A stretch of DNA of 49,098 nucleotides, from contig JANQJN010000143.1 in NCBI GenBank assembly GCA_028281625.1, positions 1 through 49,098 on the forward strand, read 5' to 3'. Below, in pieces: positions 26,530 to 35,242 of the stretch (positions are counted from its first letter, which is position 1; the number at the start of each line of letters is the position of its first letter). This DNA comes from Emcibacteraceae bacterium (GTDB lineage: Bacteria > Pseudomonadota > Alphaproteobacteria > Sphingomonadales > Emcibacteraceae). Below the pieces are notes generated by a model, which was not told the DNA's origin, did no database searches, and was given only the letters and a program-made list of their open reading frames with translations. The translations under genes and the position numbers were made by a program.

Positions 26530-27527
26530 TGGCAGGAAACAGCCTAAAAAGTTCAACCTTCCGCGCAGAACGTGAGCACATCTGGAAAGAACTGGATGAA
26601 CTGCTGCATAAAGCGGAAAAGAAAGGACTTTCTTCGCTTACATCGAAAGAGTTACTTAGATTACCAAATTTATATCGGGCAACTCTGTCTTCCATATCTG
26701 TCGCCCGTGGTATTTCATTGGATTTGAGTTTGGTGACATATTTGGAGAATCTGACCACCCGTGCGTATCTTCAGATTTATGGTGTAAAAGCCACTGTGAA
26801 AGGATCTGTTGCCAAATTTATATTTATCCAATTTCCCAATGCCGTGAGGCAGGCGAAATGGCACGTTCTGATTTCTTTTATCTGCTTACTTATGGGAACC
26901 ATAACTGGGTACACGCTGACCACAGCCAATCAGGATTGGTATTATACATTTGTGGGAATGGATGATAGCAGATCCCCTACGTCAACCACCGAGGATCTTC
27001 GGAAGGTCATTTATAATGAAAATCCAGGTGAGGGCGGAGATCTATCGGTTTTTGCGACCTTTTTGTTTACCCATAATGCCAAAGTAGGAATGCTTGCCTT
27101 CGCGCTTGGTTTCGCGTTAGGACTTCCCACCATATATTTGGTGTTCAGCAACGGATTAATGCTCGGCGCCTTTACTTCTTTGCATGCGAGCAGGGGGTTA
27201 GGGCCGGATATTTGGGGTTGGCTGCTTATTCACGGCGTAACCGAGCTTCTCGCAATAATATTATGTGGAGCGGCGGGTCTTATACTAGGTGCCGCAATAA
27301 TATTCCCGGGAAAGCACTCTCGGTTGGATAATCTTGCCATTGAAGGGAAGAAGGCGGGTATAATTGTTATTGGCTGCGTGGGGATGTTTTTGCTAGCTGG
27401 TTTGCTTGAAGGATTTGGCCGACAGCTTGTCACCAGTATGGAGCTGCGGTATCTGATTGCTTTTATAACCGGCGCTTTCTGGCTGTTGTATTTTCTATTT
27501 ATCGGTAGGGGAATGAGCCGTGAATAA
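26529..27527 (+). CDS. SpoIIM-family (stage II sporulation protein M-like) membrane protein
   Basis: The 332-residue protein has a soluble helical N-terminus (about 1-110, AEREHIWKELDELLHKAEKK) and then about six membrane helices. SpoIIM features are FLFTHNAKVGMLAFALGFAL, GLMLGAF and WGWLLIHGVTELLAIIL with the buried H-x-x-x-E. In Bacillus SpoIIM belongs to the DMP machine that hydrolyses peptidoglycan during engulfment. In non-sporulating Gram-negatives it recurs in MoxR/DUF58/RDD clusters with unknown duty. It is flanked by 1-base and 8-base overlaps. Confidence 0.93.
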   Translation: MAGNSLKSSTFRAEREHIWKELDELLHKAEKKGLSSLTSKELLRLPNLYRATLSSISVARGISLDLSLVTYLENLTTRAYLQIYGVKATVKGSVAKFIFIQFPNAVRQAKWHVLISFICLLMGTITGYTLTTANQDWYYTFVGMDDSRSPTSTTEDLRKVIYNENPGEGGDLSVFATFLFTHNAKVGMLAFALGFALGLPTIYLVFSNGLMLGAFTSLHASRGLGPDIWGWLLIHGVTELLAIILCGAAGLILGAAIIFPGKHSRLDNLAIEGKKAGIIVIGCVGMFLLAGLLEGFGRQLVTSMELRYLIAFITGAFWLLYFLFIGRGMSRE

Positions 27528-28470
27528 GCCTAATATTCAATTCACACCTATTCGAAGTGATAAGGATAGCAAGAAAAGGTTGCGCAAGATCGAAACGCCC
27601 GAAGGCATCGAACTTGCTGTCTATCTGGCGCCTAGAGGAGACAGGGCGTCGGCGGTTATTGTGGATTTTGTGATAATCAGCCTTATGGTTGTTGGTATTG
27701 GACTTACAGCGGCTTTGATTGGAAAACTCACAGGCGCTTTTTCGGCTGGAATATTTTTTCTTCTTTCTTATTTTTTTCTAAGAAGCTTTTACTTTATATT
27801 TTTTGAACTCAAGTGGAAGGGGCAGACACCAGGTAAGAGATATTTCGGCCTTAGAGTGATCAAAAGATCAGGTGGCAAGTTGGATTCAGGATCGATTTTT
27901 GCGCGTAACCTGATGAGAGAAGTAGAAATTTTTCTTCCAATGACAGTAATTTTTGCTGGTGGGATTATCCTGGATGGTTGGATGCTTTTATTCAGCTGGC
28001 TTTGGTGCGGCATTATGGTTTTTATGCCGTTCTTTAATAAAGACAATATGCGGGTAGGAGACCTTGTTGGCGGGACCTGGGTAATTTCAATGCCAAAAAC
28101 GGCACTGCTCGACGAAGTGGGAATACATGCGGAGAATACGTCAGAAGAAAAACCGAGTAACAACGTTTATTTTACAAAAGAACAACTATCCATTTACGGA
28201 ATTTACGAGCTTCACACGTTGGAAAATGTGTTGCGCAGCGAAAACCCTGAACTACACAATAATGTAATGATTAAGATTCAGAATAAAATCGGCTGGAAAG
28301 CTGACCAGTTTTACGGTACGGCCGAAGAGTTCCTTCAGGCTTTTTATTCAGAACTCAGGCGTCACCATGAGGGCGAGATTCTTATGGGCCGCCGGCAAAA
28401 AGATAAGTATAGCGGCAAGCATAGATACAAAGAGCCGAAGCCCATAAAAAATATTCTTAAAGACCGTTAG
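27520..28470 (+). CDS. RDD-family membrane protein with a C-terminal extension
   Basis: The 316-residue protein starts at GTG 27520, inside the SpoIIM-like stop, with GTAGGGG upstream. It has the RDD-domain helices (RASAVIVDFVIISLMVVGI, FELKWKGQTPGKRYFGLRVI) and an extra soluble C-terminal region (about residues 205-316) rich in charged and helical sequence (KEQLSIYGIYELHTLENVLR). The family is thought to move ions or small solutes or to aid cation homeostasis. Its TAG overlaps the stop of the convergent membrane gene by 3-4 bases, so no terminator fits between them. Confidence 0.9.
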   Translation: MNKPNIQFTPIRSDKDSKKRLRKIETPEGIELAVYLAPRGDRASAVIVDFVIISLMVVGIGLTAALIGKLTGAFSAGIFFLLSYFFLRSFYFIFFELKWKGQTPGKRYFGLRVIKRSGGKLDSGSIFARNLMREVEIFLPMTVIFAGGIILDGWMLLFSWLWCGIMVFMPFFNKDNMRVGDLVGGTWVISMPKTALLDEVGIHAENTSEEKPSNNVYFTKEQLSIYGIYELHTLENVLRSENPELHNNVMIKIQNKIGWKADQFYGTAEEFLQAFYSELRRHHEGEILMGRRQKDKYSGKHRYKEPKPIKNILKDR

Positions 28471-29207
28471 GTAAATACACTTCCAATTTCTTCCACGTTA
28501 CCGCCTTCTTTCTCTTCAATAATTCTCTGATATACAACCGCATAGAGAGAGTAGGTATAAGCATAGTAATAAATGGAAAGTAATATGCTCAGTATAAAAC
28601 CAATTATTGGTATGATCATCAGAACGATATTCAAGATATAAAAGATAATAATTGGAACGACAATAATCGCGAGAATTTTTATCCTGTAGCCCTGCGTTAA
28701 ATCCATACTGCGTTTTAGGCTCTCGATCGCGGAACGACCTTCAGCAATCTTGATCGGGAAAGCGAGATAAAACATCAACATCAGAATTATGCCTGGAATA
28801 ATGAGCAACAGAAAACCTATACCGATTGCTATACCCATTATTATTGCCAAGCCAATAAGTGGGATCGTTTCAGTGTTGTATGCTTGACCAGTTGCACCAA
28901 CAGACGTATTGAGTTCGTTTAAGGATGTCAAAGATTTGCGTACAACATAACTAAGGTAGAAAACAAAAATATAGGCGTACACAAATGCTATACCGATAGC
29001 GATAATTATTGTGAATATCGAATCTGCACCGCTAAAGCTCGCCATCGATATTCCCAGAAATGCTGTGCTTACAAAAGTAATTGCGAGCACTGCTATTGCC
29101 AAAATCAATGCCATTCCCAAAAATGGCAGCAGGTTTTTATTTACAACGTCAAACCCGGTTCTGAAAATGTTCCCTACTGAGAATTCTTTGTAAACTTCAC
29201 TAGACAT
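28467..29207 (-). CDS. Polytopic membrane protein, paralog A of a tandem pair
   Basis: The 246-residue protein has about six predicted membrane helices and no soluble domain. Its N-terminus MSSEVYKEFSVGNIFRTGFD and C-terminal EEKEGGNVEEIGSVFT are near copies of those in the next gene (MSNQVYSSFSVGGVLSSSFS; GEKEGGDVDSVSQVFS), while the core has diverged. LLLIIPGIILMLMFYLAFPI with a downstream basic stretch resembles the membrane domain of glycerophosphodiesterase-type or DUF975-like proteins. GGGG precedes the ATG. Convergence on the MoxR/RDD operon suggests, but does not prove, a related function. Confidence 0.75.
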   Translation of the reverse strand: MSSEVYKEFSVGNIFRTGFDVVNKNLLPFLGMALILAIAVLAITFVSTAFLGISMASFSGADSIFTIIIAIGIAFVYAYIFVFYLSYVVRKSLTSLNELNTSVGATGQAYNTETIPLIGLAIIMGIAIGIGFLLLIIPGIILMLMFYLAFPIKIAEGRSAIESLKRSMDLTQGYRIKILAIIVVPIIIFYILNIVLMIIPIIGFILSILLSIYYYAYTYSLYAVVYQRIIEEKEGGNVEEIGSVFT

Positions 29208-29224
29208 ATTAATCCCCTGTTTTG

Positions 29225-30010
29225 TTATGAAAAGACTTGTGAAACACTGTCTACGTCACCGCCTTCTTTTTCGCCCACCAATGATTTGTACGTAACACCT
29301 ATAATCACAACATTGAATGTAAGATAGAGCGCATATAAAAGTGCATTTATGATTTGCGTGCCTATACCAACATCAAGCATAGCGTTTATATCACCATCTG
29401 CGCCAAAAAAGGCAAACCCGGCGATCCCTGATGTTATTACTGTGTATATAATATATGGAATAAGAAAAAGAGCAAAAATGCCCCAACGATGCCCCTTGGT
29501 TAGTTCTTTGCTGCGTGTCATGGATGCGAATACACCAATTCCTTCTGATACTTTTACGGCGTAACAAATATAATAAGTTACCATGATTATAAGGCCAGGA
29601 ATAATCAGAATGATAAAACCAAATATCATGTAGCTTGTATAAAAAATACCAAGGCCAAGCATTGGAATTAACAATTTAAAACCATTGGCCATGTGGTCGC
29701 TGAAGTTTGTTTCCTGACCTTTCATTAGAGTTAAGGATCCGTCAAGCACCATAATACTATAAAGGCTTATGCCAATAAGATAGACAACCAGCATTGTTAT
29801 AATAGAGCCAAAAGAAAAATCTGGACTGACTTGAAGGCTTTGTAAGTCGTTAACTCCCATCAACTGCAAATAGAGCATATTGTATAAAAATGTTGCGACT
29901 ACGCTAAGCAAGAGTGCTGTGCCGAAAAATGCAAAATTATTTTTAATGAGCGAAAAACTGCTCGATAACACCCCACCAACAGAGAATGAAGAATAGACTT
30001 GATTGGACAT
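29225..30010 (-). CDS. Polytopic membrane protein, paralog B of a tandem pair
   Basis: The 261-residue protein is a paralog of the following gene, sharing the N-terminal VY-x2-FSVG and C-terminal EKEGG-x-V segments. It has six predicted membrane helices with IILIIPGLIIMVTYYICYAV as the matching central hairpin. GGGGGAG lies before the ATG. The two genes are 17 bases apart and surely cotranscribed. Conserved tails with a variable core suggest that the termini interact with a common partner. The function is unknown. Confidence 0.75.
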   Translation of the reverse strand: MSNQVYSSFSVGGVLSSSFSLIKNNFAFFGTALLLSVVATFLYNMLYLQLMGVNDLQSLQVSPDFSFGSIITMLVVYLIGISLYSIMVLDGSLTLMKGQETNFSDHMANGFKLLIPMLGLGIFYTSYMIFGFIILIIPGLIIMVTYYICYAVKVSEGIGVFASMTRSKELTKGHRWGIFALFLIPYIIYTVITSGIAGFAFFGADGDINAMLDVGIGTQIINALLYALYLTFNVVIIGVTYKSLVGEKEGGDVDSVSQVFS

Positions 30011-30121
30011 AACTCCCCCTTGTTGTTTATTTTCCCTGCCTAACTATGTGAAGTAGTGTCCAAATTGTCAACGAAATTGTCGTTTTTGGTTAGAATTGGC
30101 GAGTTGCTTGCGTAGCAGAAT

Positions 30122-30155
30122 AAAAAAAAGCGGTCGAGATTAAATCGACCGCTTT
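30122..30155 (-). terminator. Rho-independent terminator of the beta-propeller gene
   Basis: A perfect 11-bp stem (plus-strand AAAGCGGTCGA, 30127-30137, with TCGACCGCTTT, 30145-30155) and a 7-base loop is followed on the minus strand by a run of T. It is 26 bases past the stop of the 1047-residue gene. Confidence 0.95.
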
Positions 30156-30180
30156 AGTTGTAAGATTTAAGAGTAACTTC

Positions 30181-33100
30181 TTATGGCGAAACAACGTGCC
30201 TTACGTTGTTTGCATCAGCCCAACTATTGATCGGATCGATATGGTCAGACGTGATCGCTGCAAGCTCTGCTTTGCGCGCGGCCCACTCTGTGGTTACATC
30301 AGCAAGGCGGTCCAGAGCACCTCGTGCAACAGGTGCGCCAGCGCGATCCATCACATCGACCACATGTTTAACCTGTACATTAAGCATACTTGGCCAGGCG
30401 TCCTCATCCTCAAGCACTTGGAAATAAACCTGATCAATGAGTTTTTCCCACTCGCTGATTTGATCGATGGCCATAGCTCCACGTGCCATTAGGTCCTCGT
30501 CACCAGCAAAATCTGCCATCAATCCTTTAATCTGACTACGCGCCTTGCGTGCGTTATCCAGAGTTGTAAGGATTTCATTGAGAAGATTTGTACCTTCAAC
30601 AATGCGAGCCTCAAGGGCGTCATACTCGGCTGAAGACGCATCATTACGTGGATCTGGAAGTAGATCGAAACTTACTGTTTCTTCATAATCGCCGATGGTG
30701 ACACGTGCCTGATAACTGCCTGGCATCACTTTTGCACCATTCCAGCCAGAGAACATGAAGACATCATCAATACAGTTGAAACCGTCCCGACGCATATCCC
30801 AGGTCCATAGGTTCATTCCCTGTTTTTTGGCTGGATATGAGAAGGAACTCATCTGACGTGGGGAGAGGTTCCCTTGCACGCAGCGGTCACGAGCGCTTTC
30901 ATCACTTGAGTAACTGCGCACCACATTACCGATGCTGTCCAGAATCTCAATGGACAGCGGACCATCATGCTCATCTTTGATGTGATAGCTCAGGATTACA
31001 CCATTTGGCGGGTTCTTTCCTTCAATATTAGTTCCGCCGCCTCGGCCAGTAATCATTTCAGTCGGACTTGGGTTCAGGAGATGAAGCGGCTTATCGGCCT
31101 GATCATTTGAAATCTGGCTGAAGATGGCAATGTCATCCATAACATAAAAACCGCGACCTTGCGTCGCAACCACCAGATCACCCTGGCGGATGGTGAGATC
31201 CGTGATTGGCACAGGCGGCAGGTTCAGATCCAGTGATTGCCAATGTTCACCATCATCAAACGAGATATACATTCCAAGCTCGGTACCAGCATAAAGCACG
31301 CCTTGCTTGTTTTTATCTTCGCGAACCACACGAACGAAGTTTCCTTCCGGCAGGTCTTCATCCAGCCGTGTCCAGCTTTCACCGTAGTTGGTTGTTTTAT
31401 AGATGTACGGATCTGGATCGTTCATTTTATATGCTGCAAGCGCGACATAAACTGTTCCCGGATCATGGGGACTGACCTCGATGGCGTTGATCATGCCTTC
31501 CGGTGCACCCCGCGGTGTTACATTTTGCCAGCTTTCACCGTCATCACGGGTTACATAAACCAGGCCGTCATCACTACCGGACCAGATCACACCGCGTTCA
31601 TGATGGCTTTCAACGATGTAGTAAACGGTGCCGTAGAATTCCGCACCAACGTTTTCCACAGTGAGTGGGCCACCGTTCAAGCGCTGCTTTTCCTTGTCGT
31701 CGCGGGTAAGGTCCGGGCTGATTTCTTCCCAGGTTACACCGCGGTCATTACTACGGAGAATCAGCTGCGCACCATAATAAATGATGCTTGGATCGTGAGG
31801 TGACGATGCCACCGGTGTATTCCAGTTTGCGCGATATTTAAGATCTTCTGAATTCATTCCATATACATATTGTGGATATGGTTTGATCGGACGAACGCGT
31901 CTGTTTTCAGTATCAATCTCGGTCAGTGTGCCGTTGATGGTTGTCGCGTAGACATATTTTGGGTTGTTTTCATCAAACGCGATGTGAGCACTTTCACCGC
32001 CACCGACAGCATAATAATCATCGGTGCCAATACCACCGGTGAAGGACTCGGATGTAATCGCCATCGTTGAGTTATCCTGCTGACCGCCGTAAATGCGGTA
32101 TGGAGACATGTTGTCAGTGATAACCCGATAGAATTGTGCCGTTGGCTGGTTCATGATGCTGGACCATGATTTACCACCATCAAAGGTAATTTCGGCACCA
32201 CCGTCATCCGCCAGCGCCATGTTGAGGCTGTTTTCCGGATTGATCCAGAGATCATGGGTATCGCCATGACCAATGTTATTGTTGATTTCGTAGGTTTTCC
32301 CACCATCAATTGATTTCAGAAACGGAACATTCATCACATATATGGTGTTGTCGTCATTGGGATCTGTCTTCAGGTGGTTATAATACCACGCACGTGAGTG
32401 GGTCAGGCGGTTTGAATTGATGTTGCTCCATGTTTTACCGGCATCGTCACTTCGGTAAACACCACCATCATCTGTATACATGTCGCCTTCAACAACGGCA
32501 TAAACGCGGTCAGGATTTGACGCCGCGACGTCAATACCCACTTTACCAATTTTAGTAGGCAGTCCGCCACCCAGTTTTTCCCAGGTATCGCCACCATCAG
32601 TGGTTTTCCAGATGCCACCTTTTTCACCGCCGGAAAGAATATACCAAGGCTTACGGCCATTTTCCCACATGGCGGCATAAAGAACGCGCGGGTTGGTTGG
32701 ATCCATTACCAGATCGCCACCCCCCACTTGTGGATCAATCTTCAGGACATGTTCCCATGTCTCTCCACCATCAGTGGTGCGGTAAATTCCACGCTCTTCA
32801 TTTGGACCCCAGATGTTACCCTGTGCGGCTGCATAAGCAATGTCGGGATTGGTTGGATGAATGCGTACTTTGGGAATTTGACCAGCGTTTGGAAGCCCAA
32901 TATGTTTCCAGGTTTTGCCGGCGTCGGTTGATTTGTAAATGCCGTCACCGCTTGCTGTTGTTACGCCGCGGATCGGACCTTCACCGGTTCCCACATAGAC
33001 CACATTCGGATCAGATTCTGATACGGCAATGGCACCTATTGTACCAACACCAAAAAAGCCGTCAGAAACATTGAACCAGCTGACACCGGCATTAGTGGTT

Positions 33101-33324
33101 TTCCACACGCCGCCACCGGCAGCACCCATATAGTAGGTTAGTGGATCGCCGATCACGCCAGATATGGCCTGAGCCCGTCCGCCGCGCCAAGGGCCGATCA
33201 GCCGATATTCTTTGCCGGCATAAAGCGATGGATTAACTGTATCAGTTGCAAAACTTGATGTCTGAGTGAAAGTTGCACCCAGAAGAATTGCAAGTGAAAT
33301 TCTGAATAATTTGCGAAATGACAT
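30181..33324 (-). CDS. Large secreted BNR/sortilin-like beta-propeller protein
   Basis: The 1047-residue protein has a Sec signal peptide (RKLFRISLAILLGATFTQTS, near SFA). It repeats the Asp-box/BNR pattern many times (VWKTTNAGVSWFNV, IYKSTDAGKTWKHI, IYRTTDGGETWEHV, VYRSDDAGKTWSNI, VYVTRDDGESWQNV). These segments form the two propellers of the VPS10/sortilin-like exported glycosyl-hydrolase-type family. A C-terminal part from about residue 770 (PTEMITGRGGGTNIEGKNPP) is beta-sandwich then helical (LEARIVEGTNLLNEILTTLD). Such proteins are abundant in marine bacteria; their ligands are unknown, and catalytic residues of sialidases are not seen. A GGGGAC site precedes the ATG. Confidence 0.88.
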   Translation of the reverse strand: MSFRKLFRISLAILLGATFTQTSSFATDTVNPSLYAGKEYRLIGPWRGGRAQAISGVIGDPLTYYMGAAGGGVWKTTNAGVSWFNVSDGFFGVGTIGAIAVSESDPNVVYVGTGEGPIRGVTTASGDGIYKSTDAGKTWKHIGLPNAGQIPKVRIHPTNPDIAYAAAQGNIWGPNEERGIYRTTDGGETWEHVLKIDPQVGGGDLVMDPTNPRVLYAAMWENGRKPWYILSGGEKGGIWKTTDGGDTWEKLGGGLPTKIGKVGIDVAASNPDRVYAVVEGDMYTDDGGVYRSDDAGKTWSNINSNRLTHSRAWYYNHLKTDPNDDNTIYVMNVPFLKSIDGGKTYEINNNIGHGDTHDLWINPENSLNMALADDGGAEITFDGGKSWSSIMNQPTAQFYRVITDNMSPYRIYGGQQDNSTMAITSESFTGGIGTDDYYAVGGGESAHIAFDENNPKYVYATTINGTLTEIDTENRRVRPIKPYPQYVYGMNSEDLKYRANWNTPVASSPHDPSIIYYGAQLILRSNDRGVTWEEISPDLTRDDKEKQRLNGGPLTVENVGAEFYGTVYYIVESHHERGVIWSGSDDGLVYVTRDDGESWQNVTPRGAPEGMINAIEVSPHDPGTVYVALAAYKMNDPDPYIYKTTNYGESWTRLDEDLPEGNFVRVVREDKNKQGVLYAGTELGMYISFDDGEHWQSLDLNLPPVPITDLTIRQGDLVVATQGRGFYVMDDIAIFSQISNDQADKPLHLLNPSPTEMITGRGGGTNIEGKNPPNGVILSYHIKDEHDGPLSIEILDSIGNVVRSYSSDESARDRCVQGNLSPRQMSSFSYPAKKQGMNLWTWDMRRDGFNCIDDVFMFSGWNGAKVMPGSYQARVTIGDYEETVSFDLLPDPRNDASSAEYDALEARIVEGTNLLNEILTTLDNARKARSQIKGLMADFAGDEDLMARGAMAIDQISEWEKLIDQVYFQVLEDEDAWPSMLNVQVKHVVDVMDRAGAPVARGALDRLADVTTEWAARKAELAAITSDHIDPINSWADANNVRHVVSP

Positions 33325-33404
33325 TTTAGTGAGTCCCCTTTATTGAATTTTTAGGCAGATAGGTTGCCCCAAATTTATACTTTTGTATAGGGTAAATGTA
33401 GATT

Positions 33405-34556
33405 TTATGCGCTTAAGGCAGCTTTCAGCGTCGCCACCACCTGATCCTGCTCATCGTGAGTGAGTTTAGTATAAAGTGGGAGGCTGATGGCACGGGCATA
33501 ATAATCTTCAGCAGCGGGGTAATCACCCGGATTAAAGCCAAGCCTTTTGTAATATGGCTGCAGGTGGATAGGGATATAATGCAGGTTTACACCAACGCCA
33601 TTTTTTCTCATGTATTCAAAGACTTGACGGTGCTTGCCCTCGTCCTCAAGCTTGATGACATAAAGATGCCTTGCTGAATAGCAGTCAGTATGTTGAACTG
33701 GGGTGACAACGGCAACATCGGCAAGGAGCTGATCGTATCGATACGCCAAATCGTTTCTTATTTTGATAAACTCATCAATGCGCTGCATCTGACTGGTACC
33801 AAGCGCTGCCTGAATATCGGTAAGGCGGTAATTGAACCCAAGATCAATTTGCTGATAATACCAGGGTCCGTGACTTTCTTCTTTCATGAGATTCTCGTCA
33901 CGGGTTACACCGTGACTTCTGACAAGTGCCATCCTCTCAGCGAGTTCATCATCATTTGTCATGGAAATGCCACCTTCTGCAGTGGTAATGATCTTAACTG
34001 GATGAAAACTGAAGACGGTGATGTCAGAATATGCACAATTCCCCACCGGTGCGCTTTTGTATTTTCCGCCTACAGCGTGTGATGCGTCTTCGATCACTTT
34101 GAAGTTATAGTCTTCGGCAAGCTGGGCTATTTCTTCCATTTCACAGGATTGGCCGGTAAGGTGGACTGGAATTACTACCTTTGGGAGTCTGCCAATGGAC
34201 TTTGCCTCTATCAACTTTCTTTTAAGCCGTTTGACTGACATATTGTATGTGGCCGGATCAATATCTACGAAATCGACATCAGCACCACAATATCTGGCGC
34301 AATTGGCGGACGCTACAAAGGTTACTGGCGATGTCCAGACAATATCGCCTTTTTCAACACCAAGGGCATGGCAGGCAATATGAAGCGCTGCTGTTGCGCT
34401 GCTCACGGCGACTCCATGTTTTGCACCGGTATAATCGGTGAGTGATTTTTCAAACGTCGGAATGCGGGGTCCCTGGGTGATGAAATCAGATTTTAATGCT
34501 TCAAGTACAGCATCAATATCATTCTGATTTATATCTTGTTTTCCGTAAGGGATCAT
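33405..34556 (-). CDS. pseC: UDP-4-amino-4,6-dideoxy-N-acetyl-L-altrosamine aminotransferase (PseC)
   Basis: The 383-residue PLP enzyme is a DegT/DnrJ/EryC1-type aminotransferase. Its opening MIPYGKQDINQNDIDAVLEA and ITQGPRIPTFE are those of PseC, which makes the second intermediate of pseudaminic acid, a flagellin or surface sugar. The PLP lysine is K188 in SFHPVKIITTAEGG, and the D-A-S-H at 157-160 binds the cofactor. The remaining pse genes (pseB, pseH, pseG, pseI) are not adjacent. No Shine-Dalgarno is seen before the ATG, so translation may be weak or leaderless. PseC versus related 4-aminotransferases is the main uncertainty. Confidence 0.87.
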   Translation of the reverse strand: MIPYGKQDINQNDIDAVLEALKSDFITQGPRIPTFEKSLTDYTGAKHGVAVSSATAALHIACHALGVEKGDIVWTSPVTFVASANCARYCGADVDFVDIDPATYNMSVKRLKRKLIEAKSIGRLPKVVIPVHLTGQSCEMEEIAQLAEDYNFKVIEDASHAVGGKYKSAPVGNCAYSDITVFSFHPVKIITTAEGGISMTNDDELAERMALVRSHGVTRDENLMKEESHGPWYYQQIDLGFNYRLTDIQAALGTSQMQRIDEFIKIRNDLAYRYDQLLADVAVVTPVQHTDCYSARHLYVIKLEDEGKHRQVFEYMRKNGVGVNLHYIPIHLQPYYKRLGFNPGDYPAAEDYYARAISLPLYTKLTHDEQDQVVATLKAALSA

Positions 34557-34638
34557 GTGGCGATGTTAACGAAACTCAATGTTAAAAGCAATTGAGTAAA
34601 ACAACAACGAGTGTACCATTCAGCAACACTTTTTTTGA

Positions 34639-34974
34639 CTAGCTGGCTTCAAACTTGACCGCTGAAGCTGAATGATAATTCCAGTTTAGGCAATTATCTT
34701 GATACCAAAATTTAATTTTTTTGCCGGTAGCGGCGGCGGTCATCAGCATACTTAGTGCTTGATTTTTGGAATCAGTATTGGTCAAACTCATTATATATTT
34801 TGAACTGACGCAACCTGTGTAGTAAACACCAGCACCGCCGCTCGTTTCCGCAACAATAAGGTTGTCTTGTATCCAAACTGCATCAATTGTAAGTTCGTCC
34901 GTCCAACCTGCAGCAAAAACGTTGGTACTAAAAGTGAAATAGATAATTGAAATTAAACAAAGAATTTTGTTCAT
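34639..34974 (-). CDS. Small secreted protein with a conserved TGC/DNC cysteine pair
   Basis: ATG at 34974 follows GGGGGC by 4-5 bases and opens a Sec signal peptide (MNKILCLISIIYFTFSTNVF, cut near AAG). The 111-residue precursor gives a mature protein of about 87 residues with VYYTGCVSSKYI and WYQDNCLNW, so one disulfide is likely. ALSMLMTAAATGKKIKFW ends in a basic strand. I recognise a general small beta-protein pattern seen in other secreted hypotheticals but cannot name it. There is no partner gene. Confidence 0.65.
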   Translation of the reverse strand: MNKILCLISIIYFTFSTNVFAAGWTDELTIDAVWIQDNLIVAETSGGAGVYYTGCVSSKYIMSLTNTDSKNQALSMLMTAAATGKKIKFWYQDNCLNWNYHSASAVKFEAS

Positions 34975-35040
34975 TTTTGCCCCCAAATAAAATTAAGATT
35001 TTGTCATTTCAGATTAATGTTCTGATGGACTATTTGCAAT

Positions 35041-35071
35041 AAAAAAACCCCCCAGGAACTGGAGGGTTTTT
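35041..35071. terminator. Bidirectional terminator after the molybdenum hydroxylase operon
   Basis: Arms of four plus three base pairs with one mismatch (CCCCCCAG with CTGGAGGG) around a GAA loop are flanked by A and T runs on both sides. It stops the minus-strand operon ending at 35091 and could also act on the other strand. Confidence 0.85.
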
Positions 35072-35090
35072 AAATTGAGTTTTGTATTCG

Positions 35091-35237
35091 TTATTTTTTG
35101 CCCGTGACCATTTTATAGACCAGATGGCCGACAATAATAACAGCGGCTATACCTGCGAAAACGGGTAGAAGATCCCAGGAAACACCTTGCAGTGTTTCCT
35201 GACCATACATATCGCGAGTGTAGCGTAATATTTCCAT
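35091..35237 (-). CDS. 48-residue single-helix membrane protein at the end of the molybdenum hydroxylase operon
   Basis: This gene is below usual size cut-offs. From ATG 35237 it encodes MEILRYTRDMYGQETLQGVS, then WDLLPVFAGIAAVIIVGHLV and YKMVTGKK. One membrane helix (about residues 23-42) has a short soluble N-terminus and a basic C-terminus, so N-out, C-in is expected. AGAGGATAAG precedes the start, overlapping the last codons of the FAD subunit gene, 5 bases away. It is followed by a strong terminator 20 bases past the stop. The context says it is a fourth component of the operon: a membrane anchor or cytochrome-docking peptide. There is no known family that I can name. Confidence 0.82.
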   Translation of the reverse strand: MEILRYTRDMYGQETLQGVSWDLLPVFAGIAAVIIVGHLVYKMVTGKK

Positions 35238-35242
35238 TGAAC

